DNA of 42,161 bases from Bondarzewia mesenterica (Eukaryota > Basidiomycota > Agaricomycetes > Russulales > Bondarzewiaceae). The position numbers and the translations under genes were made by a program. The notes under the pieces are model-generated. The model did not search any database and was not told where the DNA came from. It was given only the letters and a program-made list of their open reading frames with translations. Positions 1-12,300 of this stretch are shown one piece after another; within the stretch, counting starts at the first letter, position 1, and every line of letters begins with the position of its first letter. The stretch is taken from contig SGPL01000289.1 of the NCBI GenBank assembly GCA_004802705.1, positions 1 through 42,161 on the forward strand. The letters run 5' to 3'.

Positions 1-495
1 CACAACCAGAGCAGTGTTTTGTCGAATTTGTGTATTTGACGGGCGGTTTTTTTTTTTGTCACCGCGAAAAACCGCGAAACATCGCTTATGNAGCTTGTAT
101 GAAGCTAAGTGAGTTGATTACAGATAAGTTCACGTACGCATGGTAAGTCCGCATTGTGTACAAGTACATCAGTACCTATTGCGACTCTTTGTCTGTGAGG
201 CTAAACCAGAAACTGGTGAACGGCATAAGAACGACGAGTGGGATATCAATACGTACAAAAGGGCATAATGTATTCTTACACGGTACAACTGTCCAAGTAA
301 GATAACAAACGACGACACATACTCGAGGGAGGTATCACGAAAACTCTCGACACAAAACAACAAAAAAGAGAAAGAAAGAAACGAGGACGAGGGAACCAAG
401 GAAAAGAGATAAAATAAAATAAAAAAACCGAGGACGAGGACGAGGACGAGGAGGTCAAGGATAAACGCATCGACAAAAGAAGTCACGAGTCGGAA
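1..495. other. 3' flank of the BAR-like gene; no gene seen
   Basis: This stretch lies downstream of the minus-strand gene that ends at 496. It holds a purine-rich simple tract with GAGGAC-type triplets near 433-455 and a long T run near 47-57. Minus-strand reading frames here are leucine/serine-rich translations of that tract and resemble no protein family. It is probably 3' UTR and intergenic sequence. One N occurs at 91. Confidence 0.6.
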
Positions 496-3407
496 TCACC
501 TCCGTCCAAAACTCGCCACGCTCCGATTCGCCTCGCCCAGCCTCCCAATCCCGCCGGCGATCCCAACGCCGACGGCATACGGCCCCTTGTCCTTTTTGGA
601 CTCGGAGGACGACGAGGACGAAAACGCTTGACTCACGACGACGGGCATGCTCAACCGACGGCGCCAGCCTTTAGTAGTAGTAGGCTTCTGTGGCGCAGGG
701 ACGGCGATGGGGACGGGATCTGTGGCGTAGCGCGCGACGGTGCACGCAGGGCAGGTGCAGTTTGGGGGGTGCTGCTGGGATTGGGAATGGGAATGGGAGT
801 GGAGCTGGGGTTCGGGAGAGCGTTGGAAGGGACTGCTCGGTGGAGGAGCTTGCAGGCTCGTCGTGCTGTATGAGTAGCGCGACTGGAGAGACGGCAGAGA
901 TGGTTGGGTGCGGGGGCTCTGCGGGACATGACGGTGGGGCGGTCGGCGCGAGAAGGACGCGTCACTCGCGTATCCATCGCCCCCGCGACTCCGGAGGCTG
1001 GTGTTAGACTCGACGGCGAGTTCCCTCGCGCGAAGGTCGAGTTGGCGTTCCCGCACGCGCAGTTCGACTGCGCGTTCGCGGAGCTCGAGGTCTTCGAGTT
1101 CTTCGATCCGGCGCCGACGTCGGGAGATGTCGTCGTCCAACGAAACTGTGTTTTGTGTCGGGAACGTGAGAGGGCGTAGATCGGTGGTAGTATGTGTGGA
1201 TGTCGGTGTGAGGGTTGGGATTTGAGGTTCGGCGTCGACGAGGGACTGGAGTGGTTGGTCCGTTGAGGGCGATAGGGTGCGCTTGCGTGGAGAGCTGGGG
1301 ACGGGGGGCTTCGCTGATTGTTCGATACTTGCTCGCCAGGTCATTGACGCTCAGAGGCAGGCGGGGAACATCCCTCGGCGGAGGGGACGCGGGCCCAGTC
1401 TGTGGATGATTGATCTCAAATGTCAAAAAACTCGACGTTTCAGAAGCGCCGGATTGGCACGTACCGCTCGCGAATACTTTTCGCGAATGGTCGCGACCAT
1501 GCTGCCATTACTTTTCATCGTATCCGTCCTCTCTACGCGCCTCGACTGAACAACATCCAAGCTCCTCGTCTTGAGCTGTGCATTTTCCCCGGTCTTCTCC
1601 ACGCCAAACTCCTTCTCGTCCAAGTAATCTCCCTTCTTGAAGCTGTTCACCGCGGTGTAAGAGCTGGCGCGCGAATTGTTCGACGAAGAGGCTTTGGTCT
1701 GTCTCGGAACCGCTTCTACTTCTGGCCCTCGAACGACGGCGGTCGGCGAGACTTTCACTTGCTCGGGATGTTCCTCGTCTGCCTTTGACTGAGCGGGCTT
1801 GTCGCCTGTCACTATGCCCAATCCCAGGCCCACTTGCGCTCGGCCCTTCTCTTTCAAGGGTGACATTGTGCGAATGGGCGGCGTCAACAGCGCGTCTCGA
1901 GGCGTAACCGGAGAGTCGGTTCCGTTCGTCAGAGCAGGCGTCGCAGTCTCACCTGCTAGTCCCTCCCAAGAAAATTCGACCACCTTGGGGAGAGATACGG
2001 ATGCACTCGTCGCCGCAGCCGCGGCCGAGCTGGAATGGGAAATATCAGATGAGGTTCGCAGCTGCGATTGAGATTGCAACTTGGTTGCTTCGTAGGGGTA
2101 GGCAGTGTACTGCTTGACAGGTGAGGCCGGAGCAGGAGTCGATGGCTTGCTGCTTGAGACGGGAGGCAGAGGGAAATGAGCAGGTGGAGTTGGGAAAGAG
2201 GCAAGAGAGGCTAAGGACGTCGGGGAACGTTTCTTTCTGTCATCGTCGTCGGTAAGAAATGGGGTCAATACTGTATTTGAATTAGGTTGTCCTCCAGGCG
2301 GTGCAGATTGAGGTAACAGAGGTGAAGAACCTGTGATATCGGGGATGAGATGATCAATGGTAATTGATAAGGTCCAACGAATACCTTGCTCCTTGTCCGA
2401 CGGCTCTGCAGAATTCCTGCCACGTTTGAGGTTCGGTAGGTCTCTGCTGTGCCCTGTCCGGAGGGGCATCCACATCGGGCAAGTCTCCTGGTAGTGCGCC
2501 CGTCCATCCCGCCTCGCAGAGCGTGCGCCACTCGCCCAGCTGACCTACCAATGGAGAAAAACGTCGGACGCCCTCGGACGATCGGAGCCATTCCGCGTCG
2601 GCGACTCGAGATAAGCAAGCCGCCACACTATATGTGATGGCGGTATTGCGCTGATTAACCATTAGAGAATGATTGCTGCGCATATAGTGAGCCGCGTTCG
2701 AAGAGCGGGGAATATTCGACTCACTACTTCTCTTGCGATATTTCGGGACCCATAGATGAGAGAAGATTGATATAGCGAGTGTGCTCTTCGACGGCGTCGT
2801 AACTGTTCTTCTTTGCCTTCTTCTCATACAGTTGACCTGGATGAGGTTCAAACAAACGCTGGTGAAACGTGAGAGAGCAAGAACATACCCGCTTGCTTGA
2901 TCTTGGCATTCGCGTTCGATATTTTATCGTCATGAACCTTCTCCTCCTTCTGTGACACGCATATTTGACGCGATATAGACGCGCTCGGAGGAAGTGGAAG
3001 GATAACTTACGGCCAACTTCTTGAACCATTTCCTCACTTCTCCACTCACAGCATCGCATTCCTTGTCCACAAGCTTTGCAAATTTCGAGTCCACATCTGA
3101 AAGGACCTCGAACATNCTAGCGCTGGTACTCAAAGCGTTAGCTATTAGTAGTAGATAGATGTAATAATGCGCATTCAGTACCAGTGCGAGCTGCACTCTG
3201 TGAACATCACGCACCAGCAATCTCCCCCGTCGCTTTCAACCCTGCAGCTTCCTTCANTGCCTTGGAAAGCTTCTTCTGCAATGCAACGACCCCGCGCGCG
3301 GCTTCGCAGTAGTCATTNAAGAGATTGACTACGTTCTCGAGTGATCGACATGACTTGTAGATCTCTGCNCGGTCGGCGATGGCCTGTCCGGGCTGCGCGC
3401 TCGCCAT
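496..3407 (-). CDS. BAR/IMD-like coiled-coil protein, about 840 residues
   Basis: Exons, in coding order: 3215-3407, about 3011-3117, 2889-2949, 2725-2836, 2385-2675, 1465-2330 and 496-1399. The first five exons encode about 250 helical residues (ALQKKLSKA, MFEVLSDVDSKFAKLVD, LSRVADAEWLRSSEGVRRF). They resemble agaricomycete proteins annotated with a BAR or IMD-like membrane-curving fold. A long Ser/Pro-rich linker follows (FPTPPAHFPLPP), then a basic coiled coil starting RRRRRIEELEDLELRERAVE and a low-complexity tail with a CTCPAC motif. The gene is not open as it stands. Removing one base from the G4 at 2463-2466 joins exon 5 to the linker, and one from 1303-1308 (or 1297-1300) joins the last exon to the coiled coil. 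The exon 1/exon 2 junction, next to an N at 3116, also fails to close in phase. The BAR assignment rests on remembered similarity, so the function (membrane or eisosome-like scaffold) is inference. Confidence 0.6.
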
Positions 3408-4353
3408 GGATGTTGTTCGTGTTACCTNTTCGTTAAATTTTCGTGAAGGCCGTGAAAAGTGAAGAATGGAAGTAGAGAGTCGGGATAAGAACTGTTAGAA
3501 TGAACCAGGAACACGGGCCCATTTGAAGTTGTCACTAGCTCAATACTCAGGATGGAAGCACCTGGACTACAAATTCTGCACTACAAACACTACAAGGTTT
3601 GCCCGCAAGGCCCGTTATCGAATGGATTGCCGATCGAATTTCAACATTTGNAGCCAACATGATACGATTTATGATTAAGAGTACAGCTAGATAACACAGC
3701 CAGAACCTGATTTCGAGGAGCAACGAAGGCGGGGGAAGGAGGATCGAATTTCGAAGGGGAGTAAGCAACGAACAAGCCTGAGCGAGATAATTCATAATCG
3801 TATAAGTGAGGCACCAAGTGAACGCACTAAGGAGACGGAGACAAAAGTAACCGACTTACACTGGAACACAAGATATCAGCAGACGAAGATNAAGGTAAGG
3901 TAAGGTAAGTATGCGATGCAAGATGTATTGAACCATCGCATTGCGCANGNAAAANGGAGAAAAGAAAGAGACGAGCCGATACAGAGCAAACNCAGAACGC
4001 ATGGCNTGAAAGAGACAGGACAAAGTCCAGAGCAAAAGGCGGAAGGGAGTAACAGAGAGTAAGCATGAGCGTACAACCAAGCCATAGTTTGAAACGAATA
4101 AAAATCAATAGACTTTGTACGATCCAACGTTTCGCATCAAGAAGNGCTCANTGCGTTGCACCGTCGTGNCAACANNAGAAATAAGCCCAGAAGCCTACNN
4201 CCTAAAACGGAACAAAGAATATTNANGATCGAAACNAGGACCTCACTGNGATANAAAGGCACGGTNNATCCGNCGCTCGACTGCAACTTCTAGAGAAACN
4301 AATACCGCANTCGCCATCCTATGCAACNAGCGGGCCCTCCAAGGCGACTCGAT
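3408..4353. other. Intergenic; upstream of BAR-like gene, N-rich
   Basis: This region separates two minus-strand genes and should hold the promoter of the BAR-like gene and the 3' UTR of the transcription-factor gene. It contains a short tandem AAGGT repeat near 3892-3909 and roughly two dozen ambiguous bases between 3891 and 4330. That is the densest cluster of Ns in the window. Open frames that cross the Ns resemble no known protein. Confidence 0.5.
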
Positions 4354-7300
4354 TCAAGACGGGGGACCCATCGCATACGCCTGCATCGGCCTCTGATGCT
4401 CCGGCGGCATCCACATATTCATCGCAACGCCAGCGCCCATGCCGACGTCCTTCTCTTCCAGCATATAACTCTCCTGGCCCGACGCGCCCCACTGCCCAGC
4501 CGGTTGCTGGGCGGCCGCGGCCGCCAACAGTTGTGTATAATCCCCGTTTGCCGACCCCACCGTTGTTGTTAGCGGCCCCTCCGATCGCCCGCGNACCTGG
4601 CCCAGTACCCTGCATATTATCGGCACTCTGCTCTGAAGCTACCACATTGGACTCGGGGTAGAACGGATAGAACAATCCGGGAGGCACTTCCGCCAGTTTC
4701 TGATCGCCAGGGGCAGGCGTTGGGGCGCCAGTGCTAAGCGTACCACGGGTTGACCCAGGACTTCCATGAGTGCTGTTCACATTGCCATTGCCTGGAGTNT
4801 TGGTGCCATANGTCGATCCCGAATTTTGGTACGTGGCATGCGACATAGGAGGCGTCGTGTGGTGTACAGGTGTGCTCAGCCCACCATGGCTACTATGCAC
4901 AGTCTGGGAAGCATTCCCGCCGTCTCTACCGACATTCACCCCCGCAATGCTTCCCACGCCTTCAGTGTCCCAGTCCAGCTCGCTCAGGAGAACGGGGTGG
5001 CTCGTTGGGCCCACTTGACGTAGGTTGACTTCAAGCACTTTCTCGGCAAGCTTCGCGATCAGAGGGTGTCCCCCCATTCAGATCCTTACGTTCCCAGCGC
5101 CAGCGGAACGACGGTAACATGTCCAGAGCCATCCAAACGTCCTCGAGAGCGACCTGNCGNCGAAGATTGTCACAACGCGACATNTGACCATACAGGATGA
5201 CCATAGCAGCGATATGAAGAGGGATGGGTGAGACAAAGAAGGCGATATCGGGGAAGCGGATGAGTTGATGNTGGACGATGATGATATTGTGCGAAAGAAT
5301 GATGGCTACACAAATAGGTGAAGATCAGTATGTGTCCTTTCTTCAAAGCGGNATNGTCAAATGATATACTCACCATCAACCAGCGCCTTCTGCCTGTACG
5401 CGTATGGCAACTCCTTGCTNCTGAACAACGCCCTCAACAACAGAATCCTGGATATTCCGATCTTCAGCAACGTCAAGCCCTGATCGGCCGTGATATCCTG
5501 GACNAGTTTACAGCGCCTCTCGAGCGGCCATTCTTCTGTCCCACCGAAGAAATCTTTGTACGACTCCGGCAGCTGTCTGCGGAACTCGACCATCTGCTTC
5601 ACGATACGCGTCGCATGNCGCAAGACCGCGTCGGGAGATTGGCGCTGAGGCGTATATAGAGAATTGATGATGTCCGCTTGGATCTCGGCGATGGGGTGAC
5701 TCAGCAGGAAATGCTCGCTCACGTCCGATCGACCATTCTTGGGTGGCATGGGACGAGGAGTGTTAGTATCATATGGTGCGATCGCGAGTGGTCGGCCAAG
5801 CAGAATTGACGTTCCTCGGTCGTGCATGAGCACGATACCCCACAATCTTATACGCAGCTGGCATTCGGACTCGTCGAAAATGTGTTGCGTAGTCGGATCA
5901 TGGTTCAAGCCAAGCTCGATTCCGAGACGAACAAGGCTGCCGACCAGACGCCAAAGTGTACGGCCTTGTCGCTAGAAACCATAATCAGCAAATCCAGCTT
6001 CCGTAAATAGAACGAAGGACTTACTTCGGTGTACAAATACCACTGCAGCAGTATCAAGGCCTGCAAACTGCTCACCGTGACCCTCAACTCGGACTTGACC
6101 GCCAAGGCACGTTTGAAAAACTCTTCATGTTCAGGCCACTCTGCCGGCATCAGCTTCTTCACATTGACGGGGCTAGGGTAATTGCCGCTCTTCGGGTTGG
6201 CCTTAGCCTCCTTATCCAGCCCACACGCGCGATGGTTGAGCTCGCTCAGCGTACCAAGCGCAAGCACAAGATACACCGAACAAATGAAGCCGGGATCATG
6301 CTGAACAGCTTCACCAGCATACAGCATCTCGAGGGCTTGTTCTAACTCGTGCCGGAGGAACACGGGCCGGTGGTAGTTGAGCCGCTCAAAGTAGACATCG
6401 AGGATCCGTCGGACCATCTCGCGATCCTTGGGCAATATCACGGGCACGATGTTTTGCGCTATGCCGATAGAAGCCGAGTGCGTCGGGCTCGTGGGCGTGG
6501 GCGGAGGGGCGGAAATGCTGTTGCGACGGACGGAAACGTGGACCCACTTGGAGGTATCAAGTGGGAGGGAGTGCTCCGAGATGTCACGATCACGGCCCGA
6601 GATGAGCGCGCTCGAACCAACCGCAATATCTTCCTTGTCTGATGGCTGCGGGCCAAGGTTGATATCCTGTACTATAGCTGGCGAAACACCAAAGTTCTTC
6701 GCCAAAGCCTATCAATAATACTTGAGCATGCTATCAATAGTTAGAGAAAACAGACGCCTACTTGAGAGTTGGACATATCGTTGAACTGAGGGTCTTGCCC
6801 CTTAATGTGGTCGTGAGCCTTCAAGTCACCCGGGCCAGAAGAAGACGGGCGCGGAGTGTGGACAGGTGCCATCGGGACAGGGGGAGGCTGCGGTGCAAAT
6901 GCCGCGTGCATGTGCGGAGGATAATGTCCCGGGGGCGGACCGTGCATGGCCATGTGCGGAGGCGGGGCATAGGGCGAGCCAGGAGGGGGTGCACCATAGT
7001 ACGGCGGCATTGCGTGCGGGTAAGGAGGAAGCATGTGTTGCGGCGGGGGGAAGGAGGGAGGGTAGCCTTTCGGAGGAGACGTTCCTGCAACTACGATCAT
7101 GGTCGATGGGTTAATATCAGATGGGAGAGACGAGATAGGAAAATTTACCTGGCGGCGCAAATTGGAAGGCAGCAGAGGCAGTCCCGTTGGGGGCAGGCGG
7201 CATTTCGACATCAATACCCTCACGGGCACAGATCTCGTCTAAACTGTTGATGTCGAAGTTGGGGATATGTCGTTTTAAGAGAGCATCACATTGGAGAAGC

Positions 7301-7776
7301 TGGCGCTCGAGGCGCTCAGTGTAGCCGCGAGGAGTGAGGGTTTGCCTGTGCCTGTCCTCTTGATGACAGGCCGTCCCAGCCGTCGCGCAAGCGGTGCATC
7401 TTGGATGTTTGGAGTCGCACTGAATAACACAGAAAAGAAAGAAAGAAAAAGAAGGCGAAATTAGCGAGGGGTCGGGAAGTTGCCGGCGGTGTCCGTCGGG
7501 ACTTGCCTTGATTTTCTTGCTCCTACAGCGTGCGCAGGCTTCATGAGATCGCCTGAGTCGTCGTGGCTCAGTAGGTGTTGAAGGTTCATGGCCATTTGCA
7601 TCGGTCTTCTTGCGCTTCCTGGATGGGGCGGGGGTCTGTTGGGACGTGGCCTGAGAGTTCATCGGATCAGGGGGATGTTGCTGAGATTGTGCTGCTGGAT
7701 CCATCTGAAGTGCTGATTGAAGAGATGAATGGGGTGCGATGTTGAGATCCTGGTGAGGGGGAAGGATGTGTGTCAT
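4354..7776 (-). CDS. Zn2Cys6 fungal transcription factor, about 1031 residues
   Basis: Exons: 7507-7776, 7149-7419, 6762-7084, 6025-6708, 5374-5971 and 4354-5305. The N-terminus carries a basic RKRKK patch (residues 53-57) and a perfect binuclear zinc cluster. Its cysteines are at about 81, 84, 91, 98, 101 and 108 (CARCRSKKIK then CDSKHPRCTAC), followed by a linker and short coiled coil. A Pro/His-rich spacer leads to the fungal-specific middle homology region (RTLWRLVGSLVRLGIELGLN, then HDRGTSILLGRP). The C-terminus is Ala/Gln-rich, as in activation domains. Intron 1 is GC-AG and splits the cluster after the third Lys. One base must be removed at 5070-5075 (C6) and one at 4555-4558 (C4); the coding length is then exactly 1032 codons. 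The start at 7776 is the best-placed Met. In-frame alternatives are 7863, which would add an Arg-rich leader, and 7704. Target genes are unknown. The start lies 169 bp from that of the divergent VTT gene. Confidence 0.85.
7420..7506 (-). other. GC-AG intron inside the zinc cluster
   Basis: The donor reads CAAG|GCAAGT and the acceptor ATTCAG|TGCGAC. Only this splice gives the C-x2-C-x6-C-x6-C-x2-C-x6-C spacing of a Zn2Cys6 domain. The intron is 87 nt long. The match to AG|GCAAGT is the usual compensation seen at GC donors. Confidence 0.85.
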
Positions 7777-7945
7777 GGTCGACTTGAGGGTTATAAGTCG
7801 TCGGCGCCGTTGACCATGTCGCCTTGATCTCTTTCTTTGTCCCCTTCGGCCTATCCATGTCACATACTGTCACATCTCGGCGTCACACGCAATGCGAACG
7901 GCCTCAGTTCGCCCGACGCCTCCTCTCTCATCGCCAACTATTACC
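7777..7945. promoter_or_regulatory. Divergent promoter, TF / VTT protein, with TGTCACA cluster
   Basis: Only 169 bp separate the chosen starts of the two divergent genes. TGTCACA occurs at 7858-7864 and 7868-7874, and CGTCACA at 7881-7887. The same heptamer clusters in the CCT5/PP2A promoter. Both genes probably share these elements. No clear TATA box is visible. Confidence 0.55.
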
Positions 7946-9314
7946 ATGTCTCCTTTCGATCTCAGTCTCAACGATACAATACATTCAAATGCTTCAGCAT
8001 ACACCCTCGCAACCGTCTACGACCGTGAAGACGATCTAGACGATGACAGTGCTCCCCTTCTATCCCCAGCATCGCCTCGCTCTTCTACATATGGCACCAC
8101 ACCACTTTCTGCCGGTGTTCCCTCCAACAACCGCAAGATTATCTTCAATGCTGCCCTAAAAATGGGCGTCATTTTTCTCCTGAGCACTCTTCTTCTTGGT
8201 GGGACTCTCTGGCTCGCACTTCCGACACTAGACGAGTATGCTGTTGTTAACCGCCCTATGTCTTGCTCTTGACCTTTACTTCGCCATATTTTTGTAGGGA
8301 TGATCGGCCCCTCCTTCGTGTTCCGAAGTCCTTTTCTCAGTTACAAGATCTCAATTTCCTTCTAAAGAAATATCGTGACATCTACCCATACCGCATCGTA
8401 GTATGCTATGTAACAACATACCTCTTGTGCGTTCGGCTTCCTCACTTCCGAAGCCCAGCCCATCACTAAATCTTCCGCACTAAATCTTTCTTCATAGCCT
8501 CCAGGCGTTCTCTCTCCCGGGATCAATGTATCTCTCTATCCTCGGAGGTGCTGTTTGGGGCGTCGCACGCGCTCTGCCTCTCGCCTGCACTTGCGTCGCA
8601 TCAGGTGGTACATTATGCTACTTAATTTCTGCAGCGCTCGGGCCTGCCCTTCTCACCATCCCCCGTATTCAATCTCATCTCGACAGCTGGGCGGACAAGA
8701 TACATGGCCAACGAGCTAACATCGTCCCCTTCCTCATCGTCCTCCGAATCGCCCCGCTTCCTCCGCACTGGGTTGTTAACGTCATTTGCCCACATGTCGG
8801 CATTGGTATCGTTCCCTTTTGGATCAGCACATTCCTCGGCATTTTTGGGGTCTCTGTCATTCACACCACGATTGGCGGTGGACTGGATCAGATGACAAGC
8901 GCGGACGACTTCCATCTTATCTCGTGGAGAAATTTCTTCGGCTTGTCGGCCGTTGTTGTGGGTGTGCTGATTCCCGTCGGTATACGCTACGTGTTCCAGC
9001 GTGAGACGGTGTCGCTCACTGCGGTCGACCGTGTGGAAGAAGCTGCGGCCGAGAGCGTCGAGGGCGATACGATCCTGGCGGAGGGGCCGAGAGCAGTTCC
9101 AAGCATCAAGGGAAAGAGTCCACAGCTGGTGCTGCTGTCAGACGACGAGGAAGAGGATTACTTGGTGGATAGTGGCGACGAGAGCGATGGAGATGTGATT
9201 TTGGAAGCCGGTCCCGCTCTTGTGGTCAAGTCCGACCAAACATCAGCGACACTTGTCGATATAGAAAGCTCTAAGTCAACGCCCTCTTCCGAGGATACAG
9301 GACCTTTACTCTAG
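7946..9314 (+). CDS. TMEM41-like VTT-domain membrane protein (411 aa)
   Basis: Exons 7946-8235, 8298-8426 and 8498-9314 join in phase to 411 codons plus stop. The N-terminal ~70 residues are acidic and cytosolic. TM1 follows (KMGVIFLLSTLLLGGTLW). The VTT (SNARE-associated/DedA) domain shows FLQAFSLPGSMYLSILGG at about residues 139-156 and VLRIAPLPPHWVVN near 220; both closely match TMEM41/VMP1-group proteins. These ER proteins act as phospholipid scramblases in autophagosome and lipid-droplet formation. A TM segment near the end precedes a ~110-residue acidic tail (SDDEEEDYLVDSGDESDGD), longer than in animal TMEM41 as I recall. The intron 2 donor (TT|GTGCGT) was chosen because it alone restores the conserved FLQ motif. 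The start at 7946 has a good ACCATG context; an in-frame Met at 7892 is possible. Confidence 0.9.
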
Positions 9315-12300
9315 CCACGATACATAGTTCTAATAAACCGTCCTTTGTTGTAGCATCCTCGCTCCTTCGTCGGACATCGCACCCTACAACTTTGTTGGCA
9401 TTCCATCATTTCTTCGTTCCCTCCATTTTTTTATTCTTGATCTTCGCATGTTGTATCATATATGCGATTTACTCCTGCGGCTTACTACTCAGGAGGAGGA
9501 CATATTTGCCTCGCTGTTGCTCAAGGTCCTTCAATTGAATAGAGGCGATTGTGTGTAGGTGTTCTGCCACTTTCCCTAAATACCTTGGAGACACGAAATC
9601 TGGTCCCGGGACTTGTCTAGGTAAACAAGTCACTAGTACAAACTGAGTGCGCACAGCTAGGTTGTGCATTTCCTGAGGCGTTGCGTTTGATGCAGATGTT
9701 TCACGAGCATGCGCTTTCTGCTTTTTATGACATCATTGGGGTATCTGTACCTTAAGATTCAAATATTCTGAATCATCGACCAGCGCTTGATGGCTGCCCT
9801 GCAGTCGAGTACTTAATTAATTTGTCAAGGCTCGCTCGAGGTCCACACAATATTAATGAGCGAATATATGTAGGTGCGTTCTTTCCTCCGACTCTTTTTC
9901 GACAGGCAATGAAACCAGACGTACATAGAACCTCTGAATATGCTGCAGCTATCCTATCCTATCCTAAAGATTGTAAGCTCCTCAGACCGTATGTTGTAGC
10001 ACGTATTTTTGCAATAAACGGGTCCGGACCGTGTAAGCGTACGTAATCTTTTTTCTTACTTGTGAGTATGTATGTACGCAAAATCTAAATTTGTAGGCAC
10101 ATCCACCTGATCTCATTAGTGTCCTTAAGCTTAAGGCCTTGAGTTTGAGGGCTAAGTGATGGAAATACATACCAGTCATTTAATGATACCTAAGTATACT
10201 CGAGACTGGGAACGCCTACAACTTTTTGGGACGCGCACATATATCATTGTAAACATGTGTATCGCGCAGGCAACACCGGTACCCGACACCTGGTGACCTC
10301 CACACCCGTTAACCGCGCGCTCTGTATCCGTTCACGTCCCGAGAGCCGTGCGCAGGGTCAATCAGGACCAGTCAGGGAGCCTATATAGAGATGTCGACAC
10401 CGATTTACCTTGTTCTTTCGGGGAATACGATCAACAGCGTTGCTGTACAGGCGCTTCCTGTCAGATGTACCTGGGGCTGTTGACACCCGTCCAACTGTCA
10501 GAAGAAGATGGAGATTTCGACAGATGCGTGCAGCAAAAAAAAAACAACTCCACCGAAGGTACGATCGGCAGCTCGGCAGCTCAGTATACTCAGGGAGACG
10601 AGATGAGCCGTTTTAAATAGTCTGTACGTACTGCGCTCGTGGGTAGCTGAAGCACTGATCGGGCAAGAGATGACGACACTGGACAATGGAGTAAGAATCT
10701 TGGTGCCCAAACTTGTGCCCAGCTGCCAGCTGGCGCCTGAACTCGGGACGCGGCGAGTCCTTCCGAAGAGGCCTGACAGTCTACAGACGTTTGGGTTCCG
10801 TTCTGAATCGATTTCTATGGCGGAGACGCCTTGTTCGATGAAGTGACCCCTGCGATCGTGGTCAGGAAGATGGCAATGTGTGTGGGGCGTGTTGGAGGGA
10901 GCGCTAGTATTTGGCAAGTAGTTGACGTCGAGGGTGAGCATGGGTAGAGCCTACAACAGGTCGGTCAGCTGGAGCGTCAGCAGGCATGTTGACAAGGGGT
11001 TTGGGGTATTCGAGATATTGACGATGGGCTTGTCTTTAATGCTAGACCATGGGAAAGAAAGAACTTAAGTCGGTGGGTTGAGTGGATCGGTGTGAAAGCC
11101 AGACGAGACTGAAAATTGTCGCGATGCATAACTAGGCGACAAATGACCTTCTACACTTCATCTCTCGCTCGAAGGCGTGATATGAAGATGCAGCCATAGC
11201 GACGATGCGAAAGGGCCAATTTAACTGGTATGTGTTGTATTTTCGAAGGCGCCAGTTCAACTGTCGAGGCGGAAGCGATCATTAGAAACGCCCGAGAAAA
11301 CCGCAACGGTACGCACAAAACGATTGCGGCGCGTCTAGAGAGCGCCTCAAGAGAAAGGTAAGTACTCGAAAACTCTCCCGGTCTAAGCCCGAGTCACAAT
11401 GTAAGATCGCAACCGGGTCACAGCGGCATCATGCTTCACATCCCGATCCCGCCAACCCATGGCATGGCATGGAATTTATTTGGAACGGAACTGTAGCCTG
11501 CATAAGCCTTGTGTAACAATGCCTGGATGTGCGGCCTGCGTGGTTGAGAGGCGGTCTAGGTGGAAGAATCGGATGCCTGATTGATCCTGGTTTGATCCTA
11601 TACTCACCATGGAGGTAGACGGGTTGAAATTGTCGGCGCGGGATTATGCGGTCTAGCCACAGATTGAAATGGAAAAGGACGACTTGAGAAGGGAAACGAA
11701 AACGGAGGAGTACGCTGTCGAAGGCTGTGATGGGGTGTGTCATGTATCATCGTCGGAGAGTTGGAGAGACGCCTTTTGGAGCGATGAGATTTGACTCGGA
11801 AGGAAACTTGAGGCAGCGAACGGGCGCGTATCACTCGTCGTCGCATAGCCGCAGAGGCTGAAGTTTGAAAGCGGAAGAGAGCAAAGTTTCAGACGTCCAT
11901 TATTTGAAGGTCGCAGGCTCACGAACAAATTTTCGTGGCACAGGCGGCTGCGGTAACGCGAAAGTACATATAGGCGGCGGAAGACAACGATCAAGTCTGC
12001 GGGAGACATGTTAGTTACGTAATATGCATGTAACTCTGGGGGTTATCTGTCGGGCAAGCAGAGGCAAGTGCAGCGGGAAGCCACCGAAGCGATGAGCCAG
12101 CTGAGGCGCTCTCGTGGGTGGCCATGCTGCCTGTGAGCTGTTGGACTTGCGTGTATGTTTTTGCCGAGTCAGGGAGTCCACAGGCGAGTTGGAGGGCTAA
12201 GTAACGGTGGAGGATATATAAGGGGGATTGTAACTCCGCCCGTAGACTGCAGTGTAAGGATAACAGCTCTGGCCGTCACTTCTCTTCCCGCCTCGCCTTC

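Noticed and set aside
169..486. 105-codon minus-strand frame rich in Leu, Val, Phe and Ser
   Set aside because: It is the antisense reading of a GAGGAC/GAAA simple tract downstream of the BAR-like gene. The apparent hydrophobic segment comes from that repeat and no family or splice support exists.
6762..7250. 162-codon plus-strand Arg-rich frame
   Set aside because: It lies antisense to the Pro/His-rich exon of the transcription factor; the composition follows from the opposite strand.
10348..10941. Overlapping frames of 90 and 147 codons
   Set aside because: No similarity, no partner exons and no consistent coding bias. A TATATAG near 10381 was not enough to call a gene.
11740..12009. 89-codon minus-strand frame divergent from SWI1
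   Set aside because: It starts with ATG and is open, but shows no recognisable motif and overlaps other equally random frames.
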